DNA from: JAALLB01 sp964502215
GTDB taxonomy: Bacteria > Pseudomonadota > Alphaproteobacteria > Rhizobiales > Rhizobiaceae
Direction of reading: 5' to 3'
Assembly: GCA_964502215.1 (NCBI GenBank)
Contig: CAZCUN010000009.1
Coordinates: 1-64,000 of the forward strand
Length of the DNA stretch: 64,000 nucleotides
Part shown: in pieces, positions 48,825 through 59,013 of the stretch
How positions within the stretch are numbered: position 1 is the stretch's first letter
Layout of the letters: the number at the start of each line of letters is the position of its first letter
Made by a program: the position numbers and the translations under genes
The notes under the pieces: model-generated
The model's database searches: none
Told to the model about the DNA's origin: nothing
Seen by the model: only the letters and a program-made list of their open reading frames with translations

Positions 48825-51634
48825 GCTGCTTTTTCTTTCGGGTTTGCTTGAGACATAACTTCTATCAGCTTTTCCTGAATTTTATTCAAACGAGTTTTAT
48901 TTGTGATCTTGTCACCTATCAAATCACGCACATAAAAACTGTCATTCGCTTTTTCACCAAATGTAACAACATGGGCAGAGCCAATATCTAAGTTAAGATT
49001 AGCAAGTGCTGCGGTTAGGTCTGACAATAGACCGGGCTTATCCAAACACTCAATTTCGATTACTGTAAAGGTATCTGAAAAGTCATTTTTGATCTTTACT
49101 GTTGGTTTGATTCTGAAAGCTTTATATTTCTTTTTTGGTTTGTTGTTGCGTTCAATAATTTCTGGCAATTGTGCTTGCCCAGAAAGAACTTCTTCAATCA
49201 CAGTGCCAATACGCTCTGCCCGTCTTGCCTCATCAATATCATCATCATAAGCACGATTGATAAATATAGAATCAAGCGCACGACCATCTGTTGTTGTGTG
49301 AATTTTGGCGTCAACAATATTGCCGCCAGCAGCAACACATGCACCAGCTATTACTGAAAGTAATCTTGGATGGTCTTGCGCCATAACTGTGATTTCAGTG
49401 ATGGCCTCAAATTGCTTTGTTTCAAAACTAGTTGCAAGAGACAAGCCTTGTTCGTCTGCATCTTTAAGGAATCGCATATGCCTTAATTGAGCATCAAAAT
49501 CTGTTGAAAGGAAGTAAGCATCATAGGGTAGGTTAATGTATTTATCTTTATCCTTTTCAGACCAATCATCAAGATTAACTGATAGTTCTCCACGCGCCGT
49601 TGCAACGCGCGTACTTAATGGTGTTTTTGAAAAGCCGCCATTTAACATCAACTCAGTTTCATAATAAAGATTACGAAGCAATTGACCCTTCCAGCCATTC
49701 CATACCCCTGGGCCAACGGCACGAATATCACAAACGGTTAGGATTAAGAGATGGCGCATGCGGTCAACTTCTTGGACGACTTCTGCAAAATCATGAATGG
49801 TTTTACGATCAGAAATATCACGCCCCTGCGCAATCGTACTCATGGTTAGATGCTCGCGCACCAACCAAGCAATCAAATCTGTTTCTTGAGCATTAAAACC
49901 AAACCTTGGACAAAGTTTTCTTGCCTCACGTTCACCTGCAATCGAATGATCCTCTTTACGCCCTTTTGCAATATCATGCAGAAACAGAGCGACATAAAGA
50001 ATGCGCCTGTCCTTAATTTTTGGCAGCAATTCACTTGCTAGCGGATGTTCTTCTGCAATCTCACCCGTTTCAATATCAAACAACGTTCCAATAGATCGCA
50101 GCAAATGTTCATCCACCGTATAATGATGATACATATTAAACTGCATCATCGCGACGACCTTATTAAAAGGAGGCACAAACTTTCCTAAAAAACCTGTCTC
50201 ATTCATTCTTCGCAAAATTCTGCCTGGCCCTTTTTTACTACAAACTAGATCAAGAAAAATACTATTCGCTTCTTTGTTCTTTCGTAACTCTGGCCCAATC
50301 AACTTTAGAGAATTTGTTAAAAGTTCCAAAGCATCAGGGTGAAAGTCCAGACCAGTAGCGTCAGCAAATTTGTAGAAACGAATTAGATTTACAGCATCTT
50401 TTTCAAAGATTTCATTGTTTGAAACATTGAGCCTGCCGTTGTCATTGATAAAATCATCGGTGTTTTTAATTGGCTTTTTGCGCCTTACAACAGATTTAAT
50501 TAACCTGTTAATACCTGTGACTTCTTTAGCTTCCATCTCTTCAAGTTTAGCGCAAGCTATTAAGGTCAAATCTCCAACCTCTTTTGCGACCAAAAAATAA
50601 TGCCGCATAAACCGTTCGACTCCAGATTGACCCGCAGTGCCTGTATAATGAAGTCGTTCAGCAATTTCGCGCTGAATGTCAAAGACAAGCTTTTCTTCTG
50701 CACGCCCAGTTAAAAAATGCATATGGCAACGCACTGTCCAAAGGAATTTCTCGGCTTTACGAAAGCGACGATATTCTTTTTCTGTAAACATGCCTTCGTC
50801 TACAAGGTCGTGGGTTTTGCCAGTATTGTGAAAATATTTACCTATCCAAAAAAGTGTATGAAGATCGCGCAAACCGCCTTTGCCATCTTTTACGTTAGGC
50901 TCAACCAGATAACGAGATTCACCTGTTTTGGCATGGCGTGTGTCGCGTTCTTCGAGCTTTGCAGCGATAAACTCTTTTGCCCGCCCCTCAACGACTTCCG
51001 TTGAAAATCTCTGAACCAATTCTTCATGCAATTTTTTTACGCCGTGTAAAAACCTTACTTCAAGAATCGACGTTCTTATGGTCATATCTTCTTTTGACAG
51101 GCGTATACACTCATCAATATTTCTAGTTGCATGACCAACCTTAAAGCCCATATCCCAAAGCATATAGAGGATATATTCAACAACCTGCTCACCCCAAGCC
51201 GTTTGCTTATAGGGGAGTAAAAATAGCAAATCGATATCAGACCCTGGTGCTAGTGTTCCACGTCCGTAACCGCCAACTGCTGTAATTGCAATCTGCTCTG
51301 CATCAGAGGCATTTTGAGCGCGATAGACATGGCTTACAGCAAAATCATAAATAATCCGGATTAATTCATCTTGCAGAAATGATATGCGCCAAGCGCAAGC
51401 CGTGCCATCGCCATCGTCAAAGAGTTTTGCTTTGGCTTTTTCTCGACCATCGTGAGAGATTTGCTTTAAAAACTTTAAAACTTCCGTTCGAACTTTAGGT
51501 GATGAGCCATCATTGCCCGTATCCTTTGTAAAGGCAGATAATTGCTCGCGCACCAATTTTGCATCTATGATACTGGTGAACTTGATTTTATTTGATTTAG
51601 CTTTTGGCTTGGTCTTTATTTTGGCTTCTTGCAT
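48821..51634 (-). CDS. glnD: Bifunctional PII uridylyltransferase/uridylyl-removing enzyme
   Basis: The glutamine sensor of the nitrogen cascade. In order it has a nucleotidyltransferase domain (GGYGRGTLAPGSDIDLLFLL, about residue 112), an HD hydrolase domain (HYTVDEHLLRSIG and LFLHDIAKGRKEDHSIAGER, about 500-570) and two C-terminal ACT domains (MAQDHPRLLSVIAGACVAAG and CLDKPGLLSDLTAALANLNL). The length is about 937 residues. The ATG at 51634 follows GAAGG and is preferred to a GTG at 51646, four codons earlier. It is coupled to murJ. Confidence 0.97.
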   Translation of the reverse strand: MQEAKIKTKPKAKSNKIKFTSIIDAKLVREQLSAFTKDTGNDGSSPKVRTEVLKFLKQISHDGREKAKAKLFDDGDGTACAWRISFLQDELIRIIYDFAVSHVYRAQNASDAEQIAITAVGGYGRGTLAPGSDIDLLFLLPYKQTAWGEQVVEYILYMLWDMGFKVGHATRNIDECIRLSKEDMTIRTSILEVRFLHGVKKLHEELVQRFSTEVVEGRAKEFIAAKLEERDTRHAKTGESRYLVEPNVKDGKGGLRDLHTLFWIGKYFHNTGKTHDLVDEGMFTEKEYRRFRKAEKFLWTVRCHMHFLTGRAEEKLVFDIQREIAERLHYTGTAGQSGVERFMRHYFLVAKEVGDLTLIACAKLEEMEAKEVTGINRLIKSVVRRKKPIKNTDDFINDNGRLNVSNNEIFEKDAVNLIRFYKFADATGLDFHPDALELLTNSLKLIGPELRKNKEANSIFLDLVCSKKGPGRILRRMNETGFLGKFVPPFNKVVAMMQFNMYHHYTVDEHLLRSIGTLFDIETGEIAEEHPLASELLPKIKDRRILYVALFLHDIAKGRKEDHSIAGEREARKLCPRFGFNAQETDLIAWLVREHLTMSTIAQGRDISDRKTIHDFAEVVQEVDRMRHLLILTVCDIRAVGPGVWNGWKGQLLRNLYYETELMLNGGFSKTPLSTRVATARGELSVNLDDWSEKDKDKYINLPYDAYFLSTDFDAQLRHMRFLKDADEQGLSLATSFETKQFEAITEITVMAQDHPRLLSVIAGACVAAGGNIVDAKIHTTTDGRALDSIFINRAYDDDIDEARRAERIGTVIEEVLSGQAQLPEIIERNNKPKKKYKAFRIKPTVKIKNDFSDTFTVIEIECLDKPGLLSDLTAALANLNLDIGSAHVVTFGEKANDSFYVRDLIGDKITNKTRLNKIQEKLIEVMSQANPKEKAA

Positions 51635-51713
51635 GGCAGCCTTCACAATTCATCTTGCAATGGTATCTATAAAGACTTCTGAATGGTAAAGGAAGGTATT
51701 GAAAGGCGAAGTC

Positions 51714-52406
51714 TTACGCTTCACCTTCTTCTTTTATTGCCGCAACCTTCGGACCACCTTTTGAGACACCGACCATGGCAGGGCGTAACACTCGCTCACC
51801 GATAACAAAGCCTACTTGTACGACTTCCATAACCGTATTGTTTGGCACTTCTGTGTTAGGGACTTCAAACATTGCTTGATGGAAATTTGGGTCAAACTTC
51901 TCACCTTTTGGTTCAAGTTTTTTAACACCGTTTTTCTCTAAACCATTAAGCAACTCTCGCTCTGTCAGTTCAACACCCTCTATAAGCGTTTTAAGGCCAG
52001 ATTGCTCTTTATCGCCTTCTTCCACGTGGTCAAGCGCACGTCTAAGATTGTCTGATACGCCCAGCATATCGCGAGCAAATCCAGAGATAGAAAATGCTCT
52101 CGCATCCGCAACGTCTTTTTGTGTACGACGACGCAGGTTTTCCATTTCTGCTGCACCTCTAAGAATTTGATCTTTAAGTGCTGCAATCTCTTCTTCTTGT
52201 TTAGAATTCTCAGCAGCTAATGCCTCAAGAGGATTTGCAAAGCCTTCGGGCGCTTCTTGGTCAAGGCCAAGTACAACATTTGCTTGTTCACTTAGAGCTG
52301 CCATTAGCTCATCTTCATTCAAGCCCACGTCAAGTGGCGTGCCTTCTGGTGCTTCAGTTGGTTTCTTTGCAGCATCATTTTCTGAATGGCCGTTCTCGTC
52401 GCTCAT
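51714..52406 (-). CDS. grpE: Nucleotide exchange factor GrpE
   Basis: Exchanges ADP for ATP on DnaK in the Hsp70 cycle. The 230-residue protein has an acidic, disordered N-terminus, a long coiled coil (ALAAENSKQEEEIAALKDQI onward, AEMENLRRRTQKDVADAR) and the C-terminal beta domain with GEKFDPNFHQAMFEVPNTEV and VVQVGFVIGERVLRPAMVGV. The ATG at 52406 follows AGGA by 8 nt. It lies downstream of hrcA. I see no CIRCE element in front of either gene. Confidence 0.97.
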   Translation of the reverse strand: MSDENGHSENDAAKKPTEAPEGTPLDVGLNEDELMAALSEQANVVLGLDQEAPEGFANPLEALAAENSKQEEEIAALKDQILRGAAEMENLRRRTQKDVADARAFSISGFARDMLGVSDNLRRALDHVEEGDKEQSGLKTLIEGVELTERELLNGLEKNGVKKLEPKGEKFDPNFHQAMFEVPNTEVPNNTVMEVVQVGFVIGERVLRPAMVGVSKGGPKVAAIKEEGEA

Positions 52407-52495
52407 CAAACAAGTCCTGTGTTAGTAAAAATCGTCTTTAATTATCTGTGATATCAGTCTTTAAGAGATAAAAATCAAGACCTGATTTTTTTAAA

Positions 52496-53581
52496 TTATC
52501 GCAAAATTCTACTAATAAGCTTCGCAGTATAATCAACCATCGGCACGAGACGCGCATAATTCAACCTTGTTGGGCCTATTATACCCAAAGCCCCAACAAC
52601 TTTTTGCTCTTTATCTTTATAGGGTGCAACAATCACAGAAGACCCTGAATGGGAAAATAGCTTACTTTCTGAGCCAATAAAGATGCGAACCCCATCTCCA
52701 GTTTCAGTAAGCTCCAATAACTTCATGAAATTTTCTTTTGCTTCAAGCTCGCCAAACAACTGTCTGATCCGATCTAAATCATCGGTCGCTTCAAGATCAC
52801 CCAATAAATTAGAATGTCCTGAAATGATTAATTGCCCAGGTTCATCCCCACTTGTGCCAGCCCATGTTGCAATGCCTGCATCAACAAGCTTTCGTGTAAG
52901 CTCGTCTAACTCACGTTTTGAAAACTCGTGTTGTAATTTGAGTGACGATTTTGCTTCAGTAATAGTTTGTCCTGCAATTTTAGCATTTATGAAATTTGCA
53001 GCTTCAATCAAAGTCGAAGATGTCGTCCCAGCAGGCAGCGAAATAATGCGGTTTTCAACAGAACCATTTTCACCAACGATAACCGCAAGCGCTTTAGTTG
53101 GCTCTAGCCGAATGAACTCAATATGTTTAAGGCGCAAATCTGCTTTAGTCGTGACCACCAATCCTGCCGTCCTAGAAAGGCCTGATAAAAGCTGGCTGGC
53201 TTCTGTCAAAACATTATCAAACGTCTTGTCGCTTGTTGCAGCTTTTACTTGTGACTCGATTGATCGTTGTTCTTCTTTTCCAAGATTGCCGATTTCTAAA
53301 AAACTATCGACAAAAAACCGCAAACCTAAATCCGTTGGCATACGCCCTGCGCTAGTATGGGGCGCATAAATAAGCCCAAGCATTTCTAAATCAGACATTA
53401 CATTACGAATGGTTGCAGGGGAAAGATTTACCGCCAAGGCCTTTGAAATTGTACGTGAGCCTAGCGGATCTCCTGTTTCAAGATAACTATCAACGATATG
53501 CCTGAAAATTTCACGCGAACGTTGATCTAACGCAACAATGGGACTATCTGGAGTTGGTATTTTACCAGCTGGGCCACTCAT
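52496..53581 (-). CDS. hrcA: Heat-inducible transcription repressor HrcA
   Basis: A repressor of groE/dnaK-type operons through CIRCE. The N-terminal winged helix is ALDQRSREIFRHIVDSYLE with LAVNLSPATIRNVMSDLEML. The GAF-like domain and IGPTRLNYARLVPMVDYTAK at the C-terminus complete the family pattern. The start at 53581 (MSGPAGKIPTPDSPI, 361 residues) is used because the ORF start at 53599 is a TTG overlapping the GGAAGAG ribosome-binding site. It is divergent from rph, as in Rhizobiales. Confidence 0.95.
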   Translation of the reverse strand: MSGPAGKIPTPDSPIVALDQRSREIFRHIVDSYLETGDPLGSRTISKALAVNLSPATIRNVMSDLEMLGLIYAPHTSAGRMPTDLGLRFFVDSFLEIGNLGKEEQRSIESQVKAATSDKTFDNVLTEASQLLSGLSRTAGLVVTTKADLRLKHIEFIRLEPTKALAVIVGENGSVENRIISLPAGTTSSTLIEAANFINAKIAGQTITEAKSSLKLQHEFSKRELDELTRKLVDAGIATWAGTSGDEPGQLIISGHSNLLGDLEATDDLDRIRQLFGELEAKENFMKLLELTETGDGVRIFIGSESKLFSHSGSSVIVAPYKDKEQKVVGALGIIGPTRLNYARLVPMVDYTAKLISRILR

Positions 53582-53697
53582 ATAATTTTGCTCTTCCAAG
53601 TTTTTACTTTGATTAAAATAGTAACTAAATCAGCCTTTGCCAATGGCTTAAGAACAGGTTAGACATTTCTCAACATTCATACAACAGGAGATGCTAA

Positions 53698-54405
53698 ATG
53701 CGTCCATCAAAACGTACCCCAGATCAAATGCGAGAAGTAACTGTTGAGCGTGGTTTTTCCAAACATGCTGAAGGATCTTGTTTAATTAAATTTGGGAATA
53801 CACATGTACTTTGTACAGCAAGCCTTGAAGAACGGGTGCCACCTTGGTTGCGTGGCAAGGGTGAAGGTTGGGTGACAGCTGAATATGGTATGTTGCCACG
53901 CTCAACCCATGATCGTATGCGTCGTGAAGCAACGGCTGGCAAGCAATCAGGCCGCACTTCAGAAATCCAGCGTCTTATTGGCCGCTCACTTCGGGCAATT
54001 GTTGATCTAAAAGAATTAGGCGAACGCCAAATTACGGTTGATTGTGATGTTATTCAAGCAGATGGCGGCACGCGTACGGCTTCGATTACTGGTGGTTATA
54101 TCGCACTTCGTGATTGCATTAACTGGATGAAAGAACGTTCTATGGTGAACGATGCAGTTTTGAAGGATAATGTTGCTGCTATTTCCTGTGGTATTTATAA
54201 AGGCACTCCCGTTCTTGATTTAGATTATGATGAAGATTCAGCGGCTGAAACGGATGCAAACTTTGTGATGACAGGCAAAGGTGGCATTGTTGAAATTCAA
54301 GGCACTGCAGAAGAAGAAGCTTTCTCACGTGATGAGTTAAACCAAATGATGGACTTGGCATCTGCTGGTATTGCTGATCTCGTTAAACTACAAAACGAAG
54401 GTTGA
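53698..54405 (+). CDS. rph: Ribonuclease PH
   Basis: A phosphorolytic 3'-5' exoribonuclease that trims tRNA 3' ends. The 235-residue protein has RPSKRTPDQMREVTVERGFS, the catalytic-region SGRTSEIQRLIGRSLRAIVD, the phosphate-binding VDCDVIQADGGTRTASITGG, and FVMTGKGGIVEIQGTAEEEA. The ATG follows CAGGAG by 7 nt. It begins the rph-rdgB-hemW run (gaps of 7 bp and a 1-bp overlap), a conserved order. Confidence 0.97.
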   Translation: MRPSKRTPDQMREVTVERGFSKHAEGSCLIKFGNTHVLCTASLEERVPPWLRGKGEGWVTAEYGMLPRSTHDRMRREATAGKQSGRTSEIQRLIGRSLRAIVDLKELGERQITVDCDVIQADGGTRTASITGGYIALRDCINWMKERSMVNDAVLKDNVAAISCGIYKGTPVLDLDYDEDSAAETDANFVMTGKGGIVEIQGTAEEEAFSRDELNQMMDLASAGIADLVKLQNEG

Positions 54406-54412
54406 ATAAGTA

Positions 54413-55060
54413 ATGCGCAGACTAGAAACCCGCGAGTTAGTTGTTGCCAGTCATAATGCTGGCAAGGTTGCTGAGATCAATGATTTGATTTCACCTTACG
54501 GGTTTTCTGCTAAATCTGCGGCAGAACTTAATCTTGCTGAGCCTGAAGAAACGGGCATAACTTTTGAAGAGAATGCTGCCATCAAGGCTTTGGCAGCAGC
54601 GCACGCTACTGGCCTTCCTGCATTATCAGACGACAGTGGTCTTTGCGTAAAAGCACTTGGCAATGAACCAGGTGTTTATACGGCTGACTGGGCAGAAAAA
54701 GCAGATGGTTCTGGTCGTGATTTTATGATGGCTATGGAAAAAGTTCGCGCCGCATTAAGTGAAAAAAATACACCTGATCACGCTGGCTTTTTTGTTGCTG
54801 TGCTATGTTTGGCTTGGCCTGATGGCCATTTTGAATATTTTCGTGGTGAAGTTCATGGCGATATTATCTGGCCACCACGCGGGAATGCAGGCTTTGGTTA
54901 TGATCCAATTTTTTTACCTAAAGGTCATGATAAAACTTTTGGTGAAATGAGCGCAGAAGAAAAGCATGGTTGGAAACCTGGCCAAAAAGACGATGGCATT
55001 TCTCACCGTGCCCGCGCCTTTGCTCTTTTTGCGCGTAATTGTTTAAGTAAGAATACATAA
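54413..55060 (+). CDS. rdgB: RdgB/HAM1 non-canonical purine NTP pyrophosphatase
   Basis: Hydrolyses ITP, dITP and XTP, keeping deaminated purines out of nucleic acids. The 215-residue protein has the Ham1 signature ELVVASHNAGKVAEINDLIS at the N-terminus, ITFEENAAIKALAAAHATGL and ALSDDSGLCVKALGNEPGVY, and GNAGFGYDPIFLPKGHDKTF near the end. It overlaps the hemW start by one base (TAATG). Confidence 0.96.
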   Translation: MRRLETRELVVASHNAGKVAEINDLISPYGFSAKSAAELNLAEPEETGITFEENAAIKALAAAHATGLPALSDDSGLCVKALGNEPGVYTADWAEKADGSGRDFMMAMEKVRAALSEKNTPDHAGFFVAVLCLAWPDGHFEYFRGEVHGDIIWPPRGNAGFGYDPIFLPKGHDKTFGEMSAEEKHGWKPGQKDDGISHRARAFALFARNCLSKNT

Positions 55061-56223
55061 TGTCTATCCGCTATGATCCTGCTTTTGGTATTTATATACA
55101 TTGGCCCTTTTGTGCAGCTAAGTGCCCATATTGCGACTTTAACAGCCACGTTCGCCATAATGGTGTTGATCAAGAAATGTTTGTTGATGCCTATAAGAAA
55201 GAGATTGCTCATATGGCATCGCTTTCGCCAAACCGTGAAGTAACTAGTATTTTCTTTGGTGGCGGCACCCCCTCTTTGATGGAGCCTAGGACGGTTGAAA
55301 CCATCTTGGCAGAAATTTCTAAACATTGGGCAGTGAGTGAAGCCTGTGAAATTTCTATGGAGGCAAACCCTTCCAGTGTCGAAGCAGAGCGATTTCGAGC
55401 TTACCGCAGCGCAGGTGTCAATCGTGTTTCGCTTGGCGTTCAGTCTTTGGAAGACGCTCAACTAAAGTTTTTGGGACGGTTGCACTCAGCAAGTGAGGCC
55501 ATCAAAGCTATTGAAATTGCCCGAGAAACATTCCCGCGTATTTCATTTGATTTGATTTATGCACGTCCTGAACAAACAGCTGAAGCTTGGGAAGTAGAAC
55601 TCAAAACAGCCCTTGAACTTTCTGCCGACCACCTATCACTTTATCAGCTGACAATTGAACAAGGCACAGCCTTCTTTGATTTGCGGGAACGTGGGAAATT
55701 ATCACCTTTGGCTGAAGACCCATCTGCTGAACTTTATGAGCTAACGCAAGACATTACTAATGCTGCTGGATTTGAAACCTACGAAATTTCAAACCATGCA
55801 AAACCTGGTTCAGAATGTCAGCATAATTTAGTCTATTGGCGTGGGCAGGATTATGCAGGCATTGGCCCTGGTGCGCATGGTCGATTAAGCGTCAATGAAG
55901 GACGCCTTGCTACTGAAACCATTAGAAATCCAGAAGCATGGTGGCAACAAGTTATGGTCAAAGACCACGGCATGTTAGAAAAATTTGTGCTTTTACCCGT
56001 TGAACATGCAGATGAGCTTCTTTTGATGGGTCTGCGCCTTGCGGAGGGGTTCGATCCTTCGCGTTATGAAGCTTTATCTCACCAATCCTTTGAGCCTGAA
56101 AAAATCAGTTTTCTGGAAAAGCTAAACATGATTGAAACACTCAAGGACGGCCGCATCCGAGCAACGCCTAAAGGCTTTTTATTGCTGGATGCTGTTGTCG
56201 CAGATTTGGCAAGTGTGATTTAA
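55060..56223 (+). CDS. hemW: HemW, radical-SAM haem chaperone
   Basis: A 387-residue relative of coproporphyrinogen III oxidase HemN, now regarded as a haem chaperone. The radical-SAM CxxxCxxC is in IHWPFCAAKCPYCDFNSH near the N-terminus (one Cys fewer than HemN), FFGGGTPSLMEP follows, then GVQSLEDAQLKFLGRLHSAS. The C-terminal HemN_C domain includes MGLRLAEGFDPSRYEAL. Its stop codon overlaps the convergent lipoprotein gene stop by 4 bp. Confidence 0.93.
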   Translation: MSIRYDPAFGIYIHWPFCAAKCPYCDFNSHVRHNGVDQEMFVDAYKKEIAHMASLSPNREVTSIFFGGGTPSLMEPRTVETILAEISKHWAVSEACEISMEANPSSVEAERFRAYRSAGVNRVSLGVQSLEDAQLKFLGRLHSASEAIKAIEIARETFPRISFDLIYARPEQTAEAWEVELKTALELSADHLSLYQLTIEQGTAFFDLRERGKLSPLAEDPSAELYELTQDITNAAGFETYEISNHAKPGSECQHNLVYWRGQDYAGIGPGAHGRLSVNEGRLATETIRNPEAWWQQVMVKDHGMLEKFVLLPVEHADELLLMGLRLAEGFDPSRYEALSHQSFEPEKISFLEKLNMIETLKDGRIRATPKGFLLLDAVVADLASVI

Positions 56224-57431
56224 CCGCCAGTGCGAGAAAACCTTCCAATGGCTTGCTCTGCTAGAGTGCCAACTCCGCCACGGACTTGGTAAATAGCAAG
56301 GCCGCGTTGTGTTGTGCCATTAGAATTAATTCTGAAAGCGCCGTTTACACCTTGAAAACCATTTGGATTTTCAAATGAGTTTGGTGAGAATGCAGTTTTA
56401 CCGCTACCGCGTAAGCGAACGAATTCCGCTGCCAAGGTCATTGCATCATAAGCAAGGCCTGCATTTACACCAGGACGTTTGCCATATTTTGATTGATAGC
56501 GACCTGCGAACTCATTGAAACGAGTGATATCACGCCCTGGATAATAAGCACCAGAAACCAATGGATCGCTGGTTTTCACACTTTCCCAATTACCCGAACC
56601 AAGAATAGTTTTTTCACCAATCCTAGCACCATTTTTTTTCAAGCCTGATAAAATCAGATTTGGAATTGAGCCGCCTTCTGGCACATAAATAGTGTCAGAT
56701 GTTTGAGCGATTGCTGCGCCTTGAACAGTAGCATTGCCAATACCTGCAGCTGTGCGATCATATTTAATGATATTAAGCAGCAAACCACTTTTGCCTGCCA
56801 TTTCACGCAAAACTCGTTCACGCAAAGCGCCTTCAGCATTATTTGGCAAGAAGGCAGCTATTGAGCGCCTTCCTAAAGAACCCGCATATGAGATAATGCG
56901 TTTGGTATCTTCTTGTGGAGTGTAAGAAAACAGATAAACCCCGCGTCTTGCAACAGTCGTATCTGTTGAAAATGCTATTGTCACAACATTTGCGGGTAGT
57001 GTAATGCCTGATGCAGCACTAACATTAGCAGCAAAAAGCGGGCCTAAAATAAGCGTTGCGCCTTCTTTAATGGCTTCATTTGCTTTAGTTTGTGCAACAG
57101 CTGCCTGACCTTTTGTGTCTTTAACAACCAATTGTACGCGTCCACCGCCAAAGTCTTGCATCGCCATAGCAGCGCCATTGCGAAGTTCTTTTGCAACAGC
57201 CGCTGCACCCCCTGGAATAGTAGCGGGAACAAGAAGTGCTACACGCACGCTGCCTGAGCCAATTACCTCACCAGCAGGATTAGGTGTAAGTGCTTGAATT
57301 ACCTGACTTGCATCAGGCGTAGTTGTTGAATTTGGAAGACCATTAGGGACGCCAATACCGCCTTGGCAGGCCGCTAAAGCAAGCAGACTACTCGCACAAA
57401 TCATGCGTTTTGATTCGCGTTTTAAATTCAT
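56220..57431 (-). CDS. Penicillin-binding protein activator lipoprotein (LppC/LpoA-like)
   Basis: A 403-residue outer-membrane-type lipoprotein. The start at 57431 (MNLKRESKRMICASSLLALA) gives a proper type II signal peptide with lipobox LAAC followed by QGG; the longer ORF start at 57485 would mask it. The mature part has the periplasmic-binding-protein fold of the LppC family (VALLVPATIPGGAAAVAKEL, ATLILGPLFAANVSAASGIT, VNAGLAYDAMTLAAEFVRLR). It is divergent, through an extra oxidoreductase gene, from rsmI; in E. coli lpoA and rsmI are directly divergent. Confidence 0.89.
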   Translation of the reverse strand: MNLKRESKRMICASSLLALAACQGGIGVPNGLPNSTTTPDASQVIQALTPNPAGEVIGSGSVRVALLVPATIPGGAAAVAKELRNGAAMAMQDFGGGRVQLVVKDTKGQAAVAQTKANEAIKEGATLILGPLFAANVSAASGITLPANVVTIAFSTDTTVARRGVYLFSYTPQEDTKRIISYAGSLGRRSIAAFLPNNAEGALRERVLREMAGKSGLLLNIIKYDRTAAGIGNATVQGAAIAQTSDTIYVPEGGSIPNLILSGLKKNGARIGEKTILGSGNWESVKTSDPLVSGAYYPGRDITRFNEFAGRYQSKYGKRPGVNAGLAYDAMTLAAEFVRLRGSGKTAFSPNSFENPNGFQGVNGAFRINSNGTTQRGLAIYQVRGGVGTLAEQAIGRFSRTGG

Positions 57432-57539
57432 TCCAAATTGATCAAGATTCTCAAGTACACGAAACATTTCCCCGACCTCATCCATATGTTGTTTTTCTTT
57501 ACCAATACCCTAAAAGGATATTATCATTATCATGTGCAC

Positions 57540-57566
57540 GACATAAGTACCCCAAATACGTATGTC
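57540..57566. promoter_or_regulatory. Inverted repeat upstream of FAD oxidoreductase
   Basis: GACATA (57540-57545) and TATGTC (57561-57566) are inverted 6-bp arms 47-73 bp before the oxidoreductase start. It is only weakly supported as an operator. Confidence 0.25.
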
Positions 57567-57612
57567 GCAGACTGACACATAAATACAACATGAATTTGAT
57601 TGACGCAACGTA

Positions 57613-58983
57613 ATGTTTTCAAAAAATCTCTTCGACAATAGCCTTTATCAATACAAAACACCTCAACCATCATGGTGGGAGGCATCAATCGATAAAGATT
57701 TAAAGCTTAATTCAAAGCCGCTCACAGACAATCAAATATGTGATGTTGTAATTATTGGTGGTGGATACACTGGACTTTCAAGTGCTTATCACTTGGCTAA
57801 AGAGTTTAATATTGATGTCCGTATTTTAGAAGCTGGTCATATTGGCTGGGGCGCATCTGGGCGAAATGGTGGCTTTTGCACCATGGGTGGAACTCCTATT
57901 AGTGTTGAAAGCCAGCTCAAAAAATTTGGACTTGATGAGACAAAAAAATATTATCACGCACAAAAAGACGCAGTCGAATTGGTGCAAAATATTATAAACG
58001 ACGAAAATATTAATGCCCAAATCCACGGTAATGGCGAAATGGTTGTTGCGGAAAAGCCAAATCATTTTCAAGCTTTGCGTGAAGAAGCTCAGTTTTTTAC
58101 AGATAAGCTTGGTATTAATTGTAAAATGATTTCTCAAGATCAATTTCGTCAAGAACACTATGACGCACCGCACCAGCATGGAGCGATGATACAGTATCCG
58201 TCCTTTGGCTTACACCCGCTTCGTTATTGTTTAGGTTTGGCAAAGGCTGCTGAAAGGCATGGCGCTAAATTATATTCACATAGTAAAGTGGTTCGCTGGC
58301 ATAAAAAAAATGGCAAACATGTGCTTGAAACCGAGCAGGGTTCTATTACAGCTAATAAAGTTATTATTGCTTGTAATGGCTTTATGCCAGAAGATTTACA
58401 CCCCCAAATGTCTGCTCGTGTTATGCCATTGCAAAGTCAGATTATTGTAACGCGCCCTTTAAGTGACGATGAGCTTGTAGCCCATAATTGGAAAAGTGAA
58501 ACCCCTGCCATCAATTCCAGAAGTGTTTATTTCTATTATCGAATGTTGCCTGAAAAGCGCTTGATGATTGGGGGGCGTGCAGATTTTAAGGGCTCGCCTG
58601 AGGGGGCAAACAAGACTGCGAAAAATTTACATGAAGCAATAGGTGAGCTTTGGCCCGAATGGCGAAACTTAGATGTTGACTATGATTGGCGGGGCTTTGT
58701 TTGTTTCACCCGTAAATTGCGCCCTTCAATTGGTCGCCTACCTGATGACTTGTCAGTTTACTTTGGATTTGGTTATCATGGTAACGGTGTTAATAATGCA
58801 ACCTGGACAGGCCGTGAAATTGCGCGTTGGCTTGCAACAGGCAATGATAAATCCAATCCAAACCCTACGCATTTGCCAAAACTTGTTCAGGGCATTACAC
58901 CAAAATTTCCATTTCCAAGTTTAAGACCACTCTATGCAAAAGCGGGTGTTGGTTGGCATCGCTTCAAGGATATGATTGATTAG
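57613..58983 (+). CDS. FAD-dependent oxidoreductase, DAO family (PuuB-like)
   Basis: A 456-residue flavoprotein. The FAD-binding motif is VVIIGGGYTGLSSAYHLAKE (about residue 46), preceded by the PuuB-type N-terminus SLYQYKTPQPSWWEASIDKD. GASGRNGGFCTMGGTP lies near 87, and the C-terminal FGFGYHGNGVNNATWTGREI is the second FAD-contact segment. PuuB oxidises gamma-glutamylputrescine; related enzymes act on other amines or amino acids, so the substrate is open. It stands between lppC and rsmI. Confidence 0.88.
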   Translation: MFSKNLFDNSLYQYKTPQPSWWEASIDKDLKLNSKPLTDNQICDVVIIGGGYTGLSSAYHLAKEFNIDVRILEAGHIGWGASGRNGGFCTMGGTPISVESQLKKFGLDETKKYYHAQKDAVELVQNIINDENINAQIHGNGEMVVAEKPNHFQALREEAQFFTDKLGINCKMISQDQFRQEHYDAPHQHGAMIQYPSFGLHPLRYCLGLAKAAERHGAKLYSHSKVVRWHKKNGKHVLETEQGSITANKVIIACNGFMPEDLHPQMSARVMPLQSQIIVTRPLSDDELVAHNWKSETPAINSRSVYFYYRMLPEKRLMIGGRADFKGSPEGANKTAKNLHEAIGELWPEWRNLDVDYDWRGFVCFTRKLRPSIGRLPDDLSVYFGFGYHGNGVNNATWTGREIARWLATGNDKSNPNPTHLPKLVQGITPKFPFPSLRPLYAKAGVGWHRFKDMID

Positions 58984-59013
58984 AGCTAAACTTAAATTTG
59001 CAGGATTAATTCT

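Noticed and set aside
52407..53697. CIRCE operator near hrcA and grpE
   Set aside because: TTAGCACTC-N9-GAGTGCTAA was not found upstream of hrcA or in the hrcA-grpE gap.
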